Assembly: GCF_900290275.1 (NCBI RefSeq)
Contig: NZ_LT985325.1
Location: 236,808-300,807, forward strand
Length of the DNA: 64,000 nt
Direction: 5' to 3'
Origin: Prevotella merdae
GTDB taxonomy: Bacteria; Bacteroidota; Bacteroidia; Bacteroidales; Bacteroidaceae
The position numbers and the translations under genes were made by a program. How positions within the stretch are numbered: the stretch's first letter is position 1; each line of letters starts with the position of its first letter. Below the pieces are notes generated by a model. That model did no database searches. It was given only the letters and a program-made list of their open reading frames with translations, and was not told the DNA's origin. Positions 54,646 through 62,458 of the stretch are shown here, one piece after another.

Positions 54646-54843
54646 CGTGTCTTCTAATGTAAGACAAGATTTGATTTACAAAGGTACGCTTTTTCTTGTA
54701 TTTACGATTATTTTAATCTGTTTATTTTTCTCCTTTATATAAAATAGTATAGAAATGTTTAACAAATGTGATACTATTTTCATGATAAAGGCTTGATATT
54801 ATGAGGAATTGCAGCTTAATCTTGTCTTACATTAGGAGACACG
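54646..54843. repeat. 26-bp inverted repeats flanking an invertible promoter segment
   Basis: Arms 54646-54671 and 54818-54843 are reverse complements at 25 of 26 positions (first half of the left arm: CGTGTCTTCTAATG). The 146-bp spacer holds one promoter-like -7 box, TACCTTTG on the minus strand at 54679-54686, seven bases inside the left arm. Inversion would place it just inside the right arm, pointing at upxY. Position between an invertase and upxY is the classic layout of phase-variable Bacteroides capsule loci. Confidence 0.85.
54679..54686 (-). promoter_or_regulatory. -7 box inside the invertible segment (currently OFF orientation)
   Basis: TACCTTTG read on the minus strand, directed at the 3' end of the invertase gene. 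No -33 TTG is seen at the expected place. No TAnnTTTG box faces upxY in this orientation. Confidence 0.6.
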
Positions 54844-55043
54844 ATACTACATATCGAGACACAAAGCCATAAAGTTGTAGATTGTGCGACAGTCAACCTC
54901 GTTTGTAATGTCAATCATTCCGCATCCTTGACTGGACAATATGTACATATCAAGAGTATGATTTTATGAATACTGTTATTGTGAGAATGGAACAGTCGCC
55001 TCAGGTGGTGGTTGCCAACAGAAACATAAAGTAGAACAAGAAA

Positions 55044-55733
55044 ATGACGCAGGTATGCTCTCTTCCTTCTTCTACAGCCGACGTGAACGATACATATAAC
55101 AACAAGCGTTTACCAAAGGGCATCCATATAGTCGGAGCTGATAATAAGTCGGCTTCGAAAGTAGGAGGAATGTCCAATAACGAGACTTCCACCGAAGCTC
55201 CATGGGGTTATATATACATACAGCATATGTCGGCTGGCACATTTGAACAGAAACTCGAGACTCGTAAACTTGAAGGTGATTATAAGCCAAAGTGCTTCAT
55301 CCATCGCACTCTGCATTATAAGAAGAAACCAAACGGCAAGGGCATAATGAAAGAGGAAAAACCCACCATCAGTGGTCTTGTCTTCTTGCAAGGCACCACC
55401 AATCAGTTACGATCTTTCCTCTCACTCAACTTCCCCAAATACTATTTAGTCAACAATTGCAGTACTGGCCAGGCAGCCAGTATCCCCGACAGCTTGATGC
55501 GTCCCTTTATGAAGATAATGTCAGAAGAGCCAGAGCGCATCACCTTCTTGCGCGACCCCTTCATCAAGTTTGCCAAAGACCATGTCAAGTTACGTGTTCT
55601 CACTGGCATCTTCAAAGGCCGCGAAGGCTATGTAGTACGAGTATTACGCGACCGTCAACTCGTTATGGATTTCTGTGGCTATGCGGTAGCCATAAGCAAT
55701 GTACATAGAGAGGATTTCGAAATCGCAGAGTAA
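55044..55733 (+). CDS. upxY: UpxY-family transcription antiterminator (NusG-like)
   Basis: A 229-aa NusG-family protein. The NGN domain begins at WGYIYIQHMSAGTFEQKLE (about 51-69) and runs through GLVFLQGTTNQLRSFLSLNFPKYYLVNN. The C-terminal KOW domain is VLTGIFKGREGYVVRVLRDRQLVMDFCGYAVAISNVHREDFE (about 185-226, shown here in shortened form as its key region). UpxY proteins let RNA polymerase read through the long leaders of their own polysaccharide operons. The first ~45 residues are an unusual Ser/Asn-rich extension, so an internal start (MSNNETST) is possible. Confidence 0.85.
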   Translation: MTQVCSLPSSTADVNDTYNNKRLPKGIHIVGADNKSASKVGGMSNNETSTEAPWGYIYIQHMSAGTFEQKLETRKLEGDYKPKCFIHRTLHYKKKPNGKGIMKEEKPTISGLVFLQGTTNQLRSFLSLNFPKYYLVNNCSTGQAASIPDSLMRPFMKIMSEEPERITFLRDPFIKFAKDHVKLRVLTGIFKGREGYVVRVLRDRQLVMDFCGYAVAISNVHREDFEIAE

Positions 55734-55824
55734 CATAAAGACATAAGATCATGTTTTTTTAGACATAAGAACATAAGAACATGATTCGTTGCTTGCGGGG
55801 TAAAGACATGAGAAATGAAGTATC

Positions 55825-55903
55825 ATATATTACTTTGCCATTTATATTATATTAAATGCCACTTTAATATATATTAAATCACCAAGTATATTATATTACT
55901 TTT
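55825..55903. repeat. AT-rich repeat block, copy 2
   Basis: Alternating TATATTATATTA and short TTTGCCA / TGCCACT / CACCAAG spacers. Almost the same block occurs at 62342-62427, and a related one at 13159-13240. Confidence 0.65.
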
Positions 55904-55947
55904 CTTACGTTGTCCGCAAGGAACGTAAGACTCCTTATATCCTCCAA

Positions 55948-55981
55948 AAGTGCCGATACAAAGGACTATGCCCTAAATTGA
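55948..55981 (+). repeat. Conserved upstream block, copy 1 (before ugd)
   Basis: AAGTGCCGATACAAAGGACT followed by ATGCCCTAAATTGA. Near-identical blocks lie before the genes at 61545 and 62829. An AGGRCTATGCCCT mini-hairpin is inside. Confidence 0.7.
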
Positions 55982-56045
55982 GTACAAACGAAAATTCTTG
56001 CTCAGGCAAGCGGCAAAGCCGATTACAAAAATCAAAATTCAAAAT

Positions 56046-57368
56046 ATGCGAGATTTTAAAGACATTAAAGTTGCAGTAGCTGGTACTGGCTACGTAGGAC
56101 TTAGTATTGCGACCCTTTTGTCGCAGCATCATCATGTAACAGCAGTAGACGTAATCCCCGAAAAGGTGGAGAAGCTCAACAATAAGATTTCACCAATTCA
56201 GGATGATTATATCGAGAAGTATTTGGCTGAAAAGCCATTGAACCTTGTAGCCACTCTTGATGGCAAATCGGCTTATGCTGATGCCGACTTTGTGGTAATC
56301 GCAGCTCCTACCAATTATGATCCAGTAAAGAATTACTTCGACACCACTCATGTAGAGGAAGTCATCGACCTCGTATTGGAAGTTAACCCTGATGCCATTA
56401 TGGTCATCAAGAGTACAATCCCCGTTGGCTATACCCGCAACCTCTACTTAAAATACGCCCAGAAAGGAGTAAAGAAGTTCAACCTCCTCTTCTCCCCAGA
56501 GTTCCTTCGTGAGAGCAAAGCCCTCTACGACAACCTCTATCCAAGCCGCATCATCGTTGGCTACCCTAAGATTATCAATAAACCCGAGTTCGAAGCCGAG
56601 AACAATGCCATCGAGTCTGTAACAGATGTAGAAATGCTTAAAGAAGCAGCTCATACATTTGCTGCTCTCTTGCAAGAAGGAGCCATTAAGGAAGAAATTC
56701 CGACATTGTATGTCGGAATGAAGGAAGCCGAGGCCGTGAAATTGTTTGCTAACACTTACCTTGCACTTCGCGTCAGCTACTTCAACGAGCTCGATACTTA
56801 CGCAGAGGTTAAAGGTCTTGATTCAAAAGCTATCATTGAAGGTGTAGGTCTTGACCCACGTATCGGCACACATTACAATAATCCTTCATTCGGTTATGGT
56901 GGCTACTGCTTGCCAAAGGACACCAAGCAGCTATTGGCTAACTACCAGGATGTACCTCAAAACATGATGTCCGCTATTGTAGAGTCAAACCGCACACGCA
57001 AGGACTACATTGCCGATGCAGTACTTCGTAAAGCAGGCTGGTACGATTATTCAAGCAACAATCAATACGGAGTAGAGCAAGGCAACTGTGTTATCGGAGT
57101 CTATCGCCTTACAATGAAGTCTAATTCAGATAACTTCCGTCAGTCAGCCATCCAGGGTATCATGAAGCGCATCAAGGCAAAAGGTGCAGAGGTAATCATT
57201 TATGAACCCACATTGGAAGATGGTACAACATTCTTCGGAAGCAAGGTTGTTAACAATCTTGATGAGTTCAAGGAACAGAGCAAAGCCATCATCGCCAATC
57301 GCTTTGACGATTGCCTCAAGGATGTAGAAGCAAAGGTATATACACGCGACATCTTCCGCCGAGACTGA
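56046..57368 (+). CDS. ugd: UDP-glucose/nucleotide-sugar dehydrogenase
   Basis: A 440-aa NAD-dependent enzyme from the Met at 56046 that oxidises a UDP-hexose to the uronic acid for surface polysaccharide. The Rossmann motif is [19 protein letters not shown], with [12 protein letters not shown] after it. The conserved [21 protein letters not shown] and [31 protein letters not shown] blocks include the catalytic Cys in GYCLPKD. Length and order fit UDP-glucose 6-dehydrogenase; the exact sugar is not certain. It is the only sugar gene in this locus and is presumably read through from upxY. Confidence 0.9.
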   Translation: MRDFKDIKVAVAGTGYVGLSIATLLSQHHHVTAVDVIPEKVEKLNNKISPIQDDYIEKYLAEKPLNLVATLDGKSAYADADFVVIAAPTNYDPVKNYFDTTHVEEVIDLVLEVNPDAIMVIKSTIPVGYTRNLYLKYAQKGVKKFNLLFSPEFLRESKALYDNLYPSRIIVGYPKIINKPEFEAENNAIESVTDVEMLKEAAHTFAALLQEGAIKEEIPTLYVGMKEAEAVKLFANTYLALRVSYFNELDTYAEVKGLDSKAIIEGVGLDPRIGTHYNNPSFGYGGYCLPKDTKQLLANYQDVPQNMMSAIVESNRTRKDYIADAVLRKAGWYDYSSNNQYGVEQGNCVIGVYRLTMKSNSDNFRQSAIQGIMKRIKAKGAEVIIYEPTLEDGTTFFGSKVVNNLDEFKEQSKAIIANRFDDCLKDVEAKVYTRDIFRRD

Positions 57369-57393
57369 TTCAACATTGCGCACAGCGCAAAGT

Positions 57394-57670
57394 AAATCAG
57401 TAAAATCTGCAGAATCTGTATTCAAAAAACGAATACGGATAATTCTGATTATTCTGATGCTTCGCCTTGAGCCAGTATATCAGTAAAATAAGCAGAATCT
57501 GTATTCAAAAAACGAAAGCGGATTATTCTGATGCTTCGCCTTGAGCCAGTAAATCAGTAAAAATATGCAGAATCAGTATTCAATAATATATGAATACGGA
57601 TTATTCTGATTAAACTGATGCTTCGCCTTGAGTCAGTATATCAGTAAAATCAGACAAATCCGTATTCAAT
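57394..57670. repeat. Degenerate tandem repeat array, unit 74-87 bp
   Basis: CAGTAAAA markers at 57398, 57481, 57555 and 57642. The conserved words in each unit are CAGAATCTGTATTC, GAATACGGATTATTCTGAT and GATGCTTCGCCTTGAG. Confidence 0.7.
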
Positions 57671-57677
57671 CTTAATA

Positions 57678-57700
57678 GTAGCAGCGGTATCTTACCGCTG
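57678..57700. repeat. GTAG-headed REP-like hairpin
   Basis: GTAG (57678-57681) followed by CAGCGGTA (57682-57689), loop TCT and TACCGCTG (57693-57700). Confidence 0.55.
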
Positions 57701-57731
57701 TCTCCAGCAAGCAACTCTCTATGCTCTTGCA

Positions 57732-58154
57732 TCAAGGTTCCTGTCCTCTGTACTCCCTCACCACATCAAACCCAGGACAAAAGGGTTTGTGTGGATCAAG
57801 GTCAGAGTGTCCTACTATCAACGCTTTCGGATAACGTTTATGCAACTCACTAAGCAACCTTTTCAACGCACTCTTCTGTGCTTCCGTTCTGGTGTCGCAA
57901 GGAGTTTTGCCGTCAACGGCAAGCCCTCCTACATACGCAACACCGATTGAATGGTTGTTATGATTCTTGCAATGCGCTCCGATCTGCGTTTCAGACCGTC
58001 CTCTCTCAATGGCACCGTCAGTAGGAATCACATAGTGATACCCACATCCACGCCAACCGAGCGAGCGGTGGTAGCGGTCAATATCCGCCATTCTGATAGT
58101 GCAGCCCGCCTTATTGGCGGTGCAATGCACTACAATCAAGTTTATCGTTCTCAT
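57732..58154 (-). CDS. N-acetylmuramoyl-L-alanine amidase (type 2)
   Basis: A 140-aa amidase of the T7-lysozyme/PGRP type that cuts the bond between muramic acid and the stem peptide. Zinc ligands are in LIVVHCTA (His9), AHCKNHNNHSIGVAYVGG, and VGHSDLDPHKPFCPGFD (His and Cys). YHRSLGWRGCGYHYVI is the usual substrate-groove helix. There is no signal peptide. It forms a cassette with the smalltalk peptide and DUF6266 genes upstream on the same strand, a set often seen in Bacteroidota. Confidence 0.92.
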   Translation of the reverse strand: MRTINLIVVHCTANKAGCTIRMADIDRYHRSLGWRGCGYHYVIPTDGAIERGRSETQIGAHCKNHNNHSIGVAYVGGLAVDGKTPCDTRTEAQKSALKRLLSELHKRYPKALIVGHSDLDPHKPFCPGFDVVREYRGQEP

Positions 58155-58166
58155 ACGATAAGCATT

Positions 58167-58262
58167 CTACATTTGTGTCATGGCACCGCCAGCGGCGCCC
58201 GACACAATCAGTTCAATCACTCGCAGCACATAGAGTGCCACACGTTTCCAGTTGATTTTCAT
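58167..58262 (-). CDS. Smalltalk protein (31 aa)
   Basis: A 31-codon gene with the start at 58262 and a TAG stop at 58167. The product MKINWKRVALYVLRVIELIV plus SGAAGGAMTQM has the basic start, one hydrophobic helix and small glycine-rich tail of the smalltalk family. It lies 12 bp upstream of the amidase start on the same strand. The family is usually found just before such amidases; its function is unknown, and a holin-like or regulatory role is speculation. Confidence 0.85.
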   Translation of the reverse strand: MKINWKRVALYVLRVIELIVSGAAGGAMTQM

Positions 58263-58321
58263 ACTTGTAGTCTTTAGATACATTAATAAAATGAGTTTCA
58301 TAATTCACTATCAGTTAAAGG

Positions 58322-59212
58322 TTACTTTTCAGCCGAAGAAGTGATAGAGGTAGGCTTTAGTTTTCCGTTCGGAGTGAGATACACATCGCTTACACCCCCG
58401 TAGCTGTCAACAGCATTCAGATACGCTTCCTCGCCCTGATACTCAGCCAACAAGTTGTTCTCACAAATAAGGCACTGTGTGGAGATTAGCGTCTTACCGC
58501 TCTGTTTGCGTGAGTGAATCCACACCATACCATGGTCGCCGAAGTCGTTGTCTGCCTGTGCTGCAAGATGTTCCTCCTGCACCGAGAAACCTTTTGCGTC
58601 AACAAGTGAAAGGAGCTTTGCCTCGCTACTCTTGTCGAGTACAATACAACAGGCATCCACCTCCGCCATAGGGATGTTGGTCACTTCGTTCACCACTTGA
58701 TGTACCAAGAAATAAGTTATTTGGTCACCATAATTGTACTGCTTGTTGTTCTGCACCACAGCATTAGAGAACTCTGTAACAGTAGTCGTTTCGGTGATGT
58801 TAAGATTCCCCAGTTTGATGTCTGTTACAGCCTTCTTGCCCTTTCCGCTTACGGCAATCGACCTAACAGTACCGTGAGTAATCTCGTAAGGGGCTACGAT
58901 GCACATTCCTGCATTAACCTCAGCCTTGGTCAGGTACACAGGAGTCATCGAGAGATTGGTCGACATAAACTTGTTGTAGTCGTTGCGACCGTTACGAGTA
59001 CCACCAAAAGCAAGTTTCATGTAAGGTTGCAGCACTTGATACTCGCGAATGATGTTTGCCCACTTCAAGCGCTGCTTTTGTTGAAGTTCGGTCTTCGCAT
59101 TTGTAGTTTGGGTGATTTTCTCAGACACTACGGTCTGACCACCGTTCTGTCTGAAGGTAAGGTTACCTGCAGAGCCATTGAGTTTGGAAATAATTCCAGT
59201 AAGTCTTGCCAT
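58322..59212 (-). CDS. DUF6266-type protein
   Basis: A 296-aa protein beginning MARLTGIISKLNGSAGNLTFRQNGGQTVVSEK. The N-terminal pattern (LxGsaGnlTFrq..G.tvvseK), the WANIIREYQVLQPYMKLAFG segment and RNDYNKFMSTN match DUF6266 proteins. They are found with amidase and smalltalk genes across Bacteroidota. The remainder is beta-rich. No signal peptide is seen. It is 59 bp upstream of smalltalk. Function is unknown; some phage-structural resemblance in the N-terminal region is only an impression. Confidence 0.75.
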   Translation of the reverse strand: MARLTGIISKLNGSAGNLTFRQNGGQTVVSEKITQTTNAKTELQQKQRLKWANIIREYQVLQPYMKLAFGGTRNGRNDYNKFMSTNLSMTPVYLTKAEVNAGMCIVAPYEITHGTVRSIAVSGKGKKAVTDIKLGNLNITETTTVTEFSNAVVQNNKQYNYGDQITYFLVHQVVNEVTNIPMAEVDACCIVLDKSSEAKLLSLVDAKGFSVQEEHLAAQADNDFGDHGMVWIHSRKQSGKTLISTQCLICENNLLAEYQGEEAYLNAVDSYGGVSDVYLTPNGKLKPTSITSSAEK

Positions 59213-59718
59213 AATAATTTGAATTTAAGTGATTAAAAAATACAGTTTGGTTACGTTTTCGTTTTGTTAGTTTCCATTTCGTACTTCGCTGTCTCTTCGT
59301 GTTTGTTCCGATGTATTGTCGATGTATCTATCATTGTTCTTCGATCCCCGAACGGAGCTCGAACGGAGCCATAACGGAGGATGAACGGAGTTCGAACGAG
59401 AACCGATCGAAGAGCGAACGAGAACAGAACGAAGAGCGATCGAGAAACAATCAAGAACTGATCGAAGAATAAAGCGTAGCATAACGCTTCATTACATGCT
59501 TGTTTGTTGGATTACGATTTCTTTTCATTGTCTTGAATTTTAGAAAGTTAATACGATAGTTTTGAACCAATACGGCTATTGATGCCTTCTTGATTACACT
59601 GGCAAAATTAATATGCATTTTAAGGATTTGTTCTCTTTTATGTTGGTTTGCGTAAAAAAGAGATGATAGGCACGAAAAAAATGCGGCAAAAACACGGAAT
59701 GTTAAAAAAAGAATAGTT
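59213..59718. other. Divergent gene-free region with GAACGGAG repeats
   Basis: No gene is supported. It holds a purine-rich degenerate repeat (59340-59466) and a minus-strand -7 box TAATTTTG at 59603-59610, far upstream of the DUF6266 gene. That implies a ~390-base leader for DUF6266. The rest is AT-rich. Confidence 0.55.
59340..59466. repeat. GAACGGAG / GAACGAGA degenerate repeat
   Basis: About ten imperfect copies of a CGAACGGAG to CGAACGAGAAC word, grading into CGATCGAGAA. They lie in the predicted leader of the DUF6266 gene. Confidence 0.65.
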
Positions 59719-60486
59719 ATGTCAGAAAACAATACATCAAATACCAATAATCTCGGATTGGAAAATGTGGAAGAATTAACACTCTATTCCTACATTCCCA
59801 ATGAGGCAAGTGTGAGACGTTATGTCAAGCTATTTTGCGAGTGTCACGCTATGAACGAAGTTTATAGTGTCATATTCTTTATGTTACTGAATGAGGAGGA
59901 TGTCTCTTACAGTGTGGCTATGTCAAAGAACTTCATGCATGCCGTACAGCCATTCGTGTCCCACATTAAGAATGACATCAAGTACAGCACCTGGCGAGAC
60001 AATATACAAAGACTATACGATAAAATCAAGGCGAGTCATCAAGCCAGTATCGTTTATAAGACAAAAGGTACACATTCTATGAGGCAAGTGGATGTCCCGT
60101 CTCGCCATGTCAACGGCAATGTGTCTGTATTAGTTAAGGGTAAGTCAACTGAAATTGTTGATGTATTGCGTTATGGCGCAGAATTTAAAGGCGTGAAATG
60201 TCAGATAGCAAAACCGAGAACATTGGCGGAGAAGAGATTAAAAGGTGTGGTAATCAAAGCAATACAATTAAGTGGCGACGCGCGGAAGGTAGCTGGGGTA
60301 GTATTTCCGTGGGTTAACGCCCAAAAGCAGTTGAAACAAGCTATCCCCATAACTACAATGGCTTCAGAAATTGCTGCCCATAGTGTTGTTCTTGGATCCG
60401 GAACTCCTGACATTTATATAACCAAGATGGTCAAGAAAAAAGAAAAGAGTATGACATTTAAGATTCTAGGCAAGCGGTTGTATTAA
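59719..60486 (+). CDS. Unknown protein, 255 aa
   Basis: I do not recognise it. There is no signal peptide or transmembrane helix. The N-terminal half (about 15-110) is helical and aromatic (YSYIPNEASVRRYVKLFCECHAMNEVYSVIFFML). The C-terminal half is basic with Lys-rich stretches (KPRTLAEKRLKGVVIKAIQ; KKKEKSMTFKILGKRLY). It lies 47 bp before the next gene and is probably co-transcribed. Base composition is like its accessory neighbours. Confidence 0.65.
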   Translation: MSENNTSNTNNLGLENVEELTLYSYIPNEASVRRYVKLFCECHAMNEVYSVIFFMLLNEEDVSYSVAMSKNFMHAVQPFVSHIKNDIKYSTWRDNIQRLYDKIKASHQASIVYKTKGTHSMRQVDVPSRHVNGNVSVLVKGKSTEIVDVLRYGAEFKGVKCQIAKPRTLAEKRLKGVVIKAIQLSGDARKVAGVVFPWVNAQKQLKQAIPITTMASEIAAHSVVLGSGTPDIYITKMVKKKEKSMTFKILGKRLY

Positions 60487-60532
60487 CAGAAGTAAAAAAA
60501 TGAAATCATAACTCCTAACTCTTAACTCAAAT

Positions 60533-61081
60533 ATGACTCCTATAGATAGAAAAGAAATGCGCAAGCAGATGTTTGCAGAAATGGAAGAGAAACTGTTTAA
60601 GGACAGCAAACCCGAAGACAGTTCCTTCTACTATCACTCTTCCGAAGATCGTATAGTGTTATCTCATGCTCTTTTCTGGGTAATGACACAAAACATAAAA
60701 GGCAAGATGGCAAAGCAGAAGTTCCTCTTGTTGCTCCGTCAATATCAGGAAGAGATGCTCGAAGCATACCTCACTTTATCCCCCAACTTCAACGACTTGC
60801 TTCACTATTGCAATGTATTTTACGATATGCTGCCCAATATCCTTATGAGTAGCACATTCCGTAACGACAAAGATGCCCGCAGATTGTCTGCAATAGCTCT
60901 TGTTGCCTGTGGTTATGGTGGCGACATGCCCGAATCTCTTTGCAATGAACTGCTCGACGACATAGACTTCTATTATAACAAAGTTAAATGTCGCAAGATA
61001 GAACGTATGCTGCCAGCACTTAGCAAGATGGTGATAGAAGAGCAAAATGACTTTGCAAAACGACATCCCGGCATATTGTAA
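60533..61081 (+). CDS. Unknown helical protein, 182 aa
   Basis: Not recognised. It is soluble and mostly helical, with MRKQMFAEMEEKLFKDSKPEDSS at the start, an HALFWVMTQN segment, LLLLRQYQEEMLEAYLTLSPNFND, and an end rich in charged residues (IERMLPALSKMVIEEQNDF). The size and place in an upxY locus would suit an UpxZ-like inhibitor, but I cannot see a convincing match. Confidence 0.6.
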   Translation: MTPIDRKEMRKQMFAEMEEKLFKDSKPEDSSFYYHSSEDRIVLSHALFWVMTQNIKGKMAKQKFLLLLRQYQEEMLEAYLTLSPNFNDLLHYCNVFYDMLPNILMSSTFRNDKDARRLSAIALVACGYGGDMPESLCNELLDDIDFYYNKVKCRKIERMLPALSKMVIEEQNDFAKRHPGIL

Positions 61082-61544
61082 GAACATTCAACATTGCGCA
61101 CAGCGCATAATTCAACATCGGCTTCGCCGACAATTCTTGCTTAGGCAAGCGGCAGAGCCGATTACAACATTCAAAACTCAAAACTCAACATTGCCGTAGG
61201 CTTCAATTCTCAATCGCATGCGTAGCAGCGAATAACTCAAAATTCAACATTCAAAACTCAAAATTCCTAATTGGCATTGTCGAGCGAAGAATTTTCGTGC
61301 CAACGAGTGCAGAGCCAAACTTGTTTGAGCTATGCCGAGTGCAGCCGAAAATCACTTGCGTGTAAAATGTATGAAACTTTTTCGATAAGTCATGAGCAAA
61401 GCAAGCTTGCTTGAACTTTGCCATGGCGAGAAAAAGTATGTAATACTTAATAAACAAGTAAAATTTTTAACATCTCAATATATAGGCACTTGCAAAAGTG
61501 CCTATACAAAGGGGTATGCCCTAAATTGAACTCTAACATCTAAT
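61082..61544. other. Gene-free spacer with palindromes
   Basis: It contains GCGCACAGCGC (about 61096), CGGCTTCGCCG (about 61120), CTTGCTTAGGCAAG (about 61136) and low-complexity CAAAACTCAACATT strings. A perfect 26-bp hairpin TATAGGCACTT/AAGTGCCTATA lies at 61481-61506. The conserved block at 61496-61529 precedes the next gene. Confidence 0.6.
61496..61529 (+). repeat. Conserved upstream block, copy 2 (before 61545 gene)
   Basis: AAGTGCCTATACAAAGGGGT followed by ATGCCCTAAATTGA; compare 55948 and 62763. Confidence 0.7.
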
Positions 61545-61748
61545 ATGGAGAGACAAGAATATATTGATACAATAACAGAGCTTAAAGCTATGATAAGTAG
61601 CCTTAAGCTGACGATAGATACACTTCGCCAAACGATAAGTTCTCAGAATACAACGATAGTCTCATTGCAGGAGTCAATGGACAGACTTCAGTGGGCATAC
61701 GACAAGGCTGTCAAGGAGCGTGATGCTTGCAAATCAGCAGACTTATAG
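61545..61748 (+). CDS. Short coiled-coil protein, 67 aa
   Basis: MERQEYIDTITELKAMISSL and onward: almost the whole chain is a heptad coiled coil (TITELKAMISSLKLTIDTL, QTISSQNTTIVSLQESM). The repeat resembles the N-terminal coiled coils of IS66-type transposases, but nothing else of such an element is present. It is followed by a hairpin (GGGGGAGAAG / CTTCTCCCC, about 61750-61780). A real small gene is likely; the role is unknown. Confidence 0.55.
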   Translation: MERQEYIDTITELKAMISSLKLTIDTLRQTISSQNTTIVSLQESMDRLQWAYDKAVKERDACKSADL

Positions 61749-61749
61749 A

Positions 61750-61780
61750 GGGGGAGAAGGATTACGAAAAGCTTCTCCCC
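61750..61780 (+). terminator. Hairpin after the coiled-coil gene
   Basis: GGGGAGAAG pairs with CTTCTCCCC around an ~11-base loop. No good T run follows, so it may be only an attenuator. A second hairpin, TCCAACCCCT...AGGGGTTGGA, lies at about 61842-61867. Confidence 0.45.
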
Positions 61781-61905
61781 AGTGCAGTCGCACGGTAAAT
61801 TCAAACAAACAAAAGTTAAAACAAAAATAATCAATGGCTTTCCAACCCCTGTTTATAAGGGGTTGGAAGCAATTGAGTGCTTACCGATTAATGTTTACAA
61901 CCTAT

Positions 61906-62325
61906 ATGAACGACATTACAATCAACATTAACGGAGGTAACAATCAAATTCTTCCCAATGCTACCGAAGCCGTACAAAACTTCTATGGTGACCAGTTTGC
62001 CGAGAAAATACTCAGTAACACAGTTGTCGACAAAGAGTCATGTCCCGAAGTCGGCAAGCTGTCCCTATATGTAGATAAGGTGAATCTTCCTGACTATATC
62101 GCCCAACTCAGTGAGTGTCAAAATGCCACCGAACTTGCTAAAGTAGTAATTTACATGTTCGAGCAGGAACCAAAACTTACCGAAGAAGAGATAGTAAAGG
62201 AGCGTTTCATAAGTATCCTCCTTCCTTTAGCTACTAAGCTTACCAAGGGTAGAAGCATTGACAACCTACGTGCTCGCATCAACGACGCCTTATTGTCACG
62301 CCCCAAACCCAATCGCATAAAATAA
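61906..62325 (+). CDS. INGGNNQILPNAT-type protein, 139 aa
   Basis: The Met at 61906 is chosen because it aligns with the start of the related gene at 62459. The longer frame from 61834 runs through a hairpin. The N-terminus MNDITININGGNNQILPNAT is followed by EAVQNFYGDQF; the rest is helical with several acidic and basic stretches (LTEEEIVKERFISILLPLATKLTKG). I have seen this N-terminal motif on other Bacteroidota accessory proteins but cannot name a family. It lies shortly before a candidate defence operon. Confidence 0.6.
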   Translation: MNDITININGGNNQILPNATEAVQNFYGDQFAEKILSNTVVDKESCPEVGKLSLYVDKVNLPDYIAQLSECQNATELAKVVIYMFEQEPKLTEEEIVKERFISILLPLATKLTKGRSIDNLRARINDALLSRPKPNRIK

Positions 62326-62341
62326 TCAAAATCTATAGCAA

Positions 62342-62427
62342 AAAGTATATTATATTACTTTGCCATTTATATTATATTAAAGTGGCATTTATATTATATT
62401 AAATCGCCAAGTATATTATATTACTTT
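62342..62427. repeat. AT-rich repeat block, copy 3
   Basis: Same structure as 55825-55903: AGTATATTATATTACTTTG, CCATTTATATTATATTAAA units and CGCCAAG spacer. Confidence 0.65.
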
Positions 62428-62458
62428 TTCGTTAAACTACAACCCATGTGAATTTATC

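Larger units (their letters stand above)
54638..55043. other. Invertible segment and long upxY leader
   Basis: Contains the inverted-repeat-bounded 146-bp segment (54646-54843) and a ~200-bp leader before upxY. The leader holds a possible 22-codon peptide reading frame (54966-55034), which I cannot support further. No other gene. Confidence 0.7.
55734..56045. other. Intergenic repeats between upxY and ugd
   Basis: No gene. It holds ACATAAGAACATAAGAAC words with GATTCGTTGCTTGCGGGG (about 55771-55800), an AT-rich repeat block (55825-55903), the conserved block 55948-55981, and GGCAAGCGGCAAAGCCG just before ugd. Confidence 0.6.
57369..57731. other. Intergenic: ~80-bp hairpin tandem repeats and REP hairpin
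   Basis: No gene. Three full copies and one partial copy of a CAGTAAAA...GCTTCGCCTTGAG unit start at 57398, 57481, 57555 and 57642. Each contains GTATTC...GAATACGGAT, able to form a hairpin. A GTAG-headed hairpin follows at 57678-57700. Confidence 0.65.

Noticed and set aside
54966..55034. A 22-codon reading frame in the upxY leader, possible leader peptide.
   Set aside because: Short frames arise by chance at this length; no attenuator structure tied to it is visible.
57394..57670. Regular repeats that at first look like a CRISPR array.
   Set aside because: Repeats are long, degenerate and internally palindromic, spacers are not unique sequences of uniform length, and no cas gene is near.
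57732..59212. Amidase and DUF6266 genes as evidence of a prophage.
   Set aside because: No capsid, tail, terminase or phage replication genes are present; the smalltalk-linked cassette is common in chromosomes.
61545..61748. Reading the coiled-coil gene as part of an IS66 element.
   Set aside because: No tnpB or catalytic transposase frame lies nearby; only the coiled-coil style is similar.
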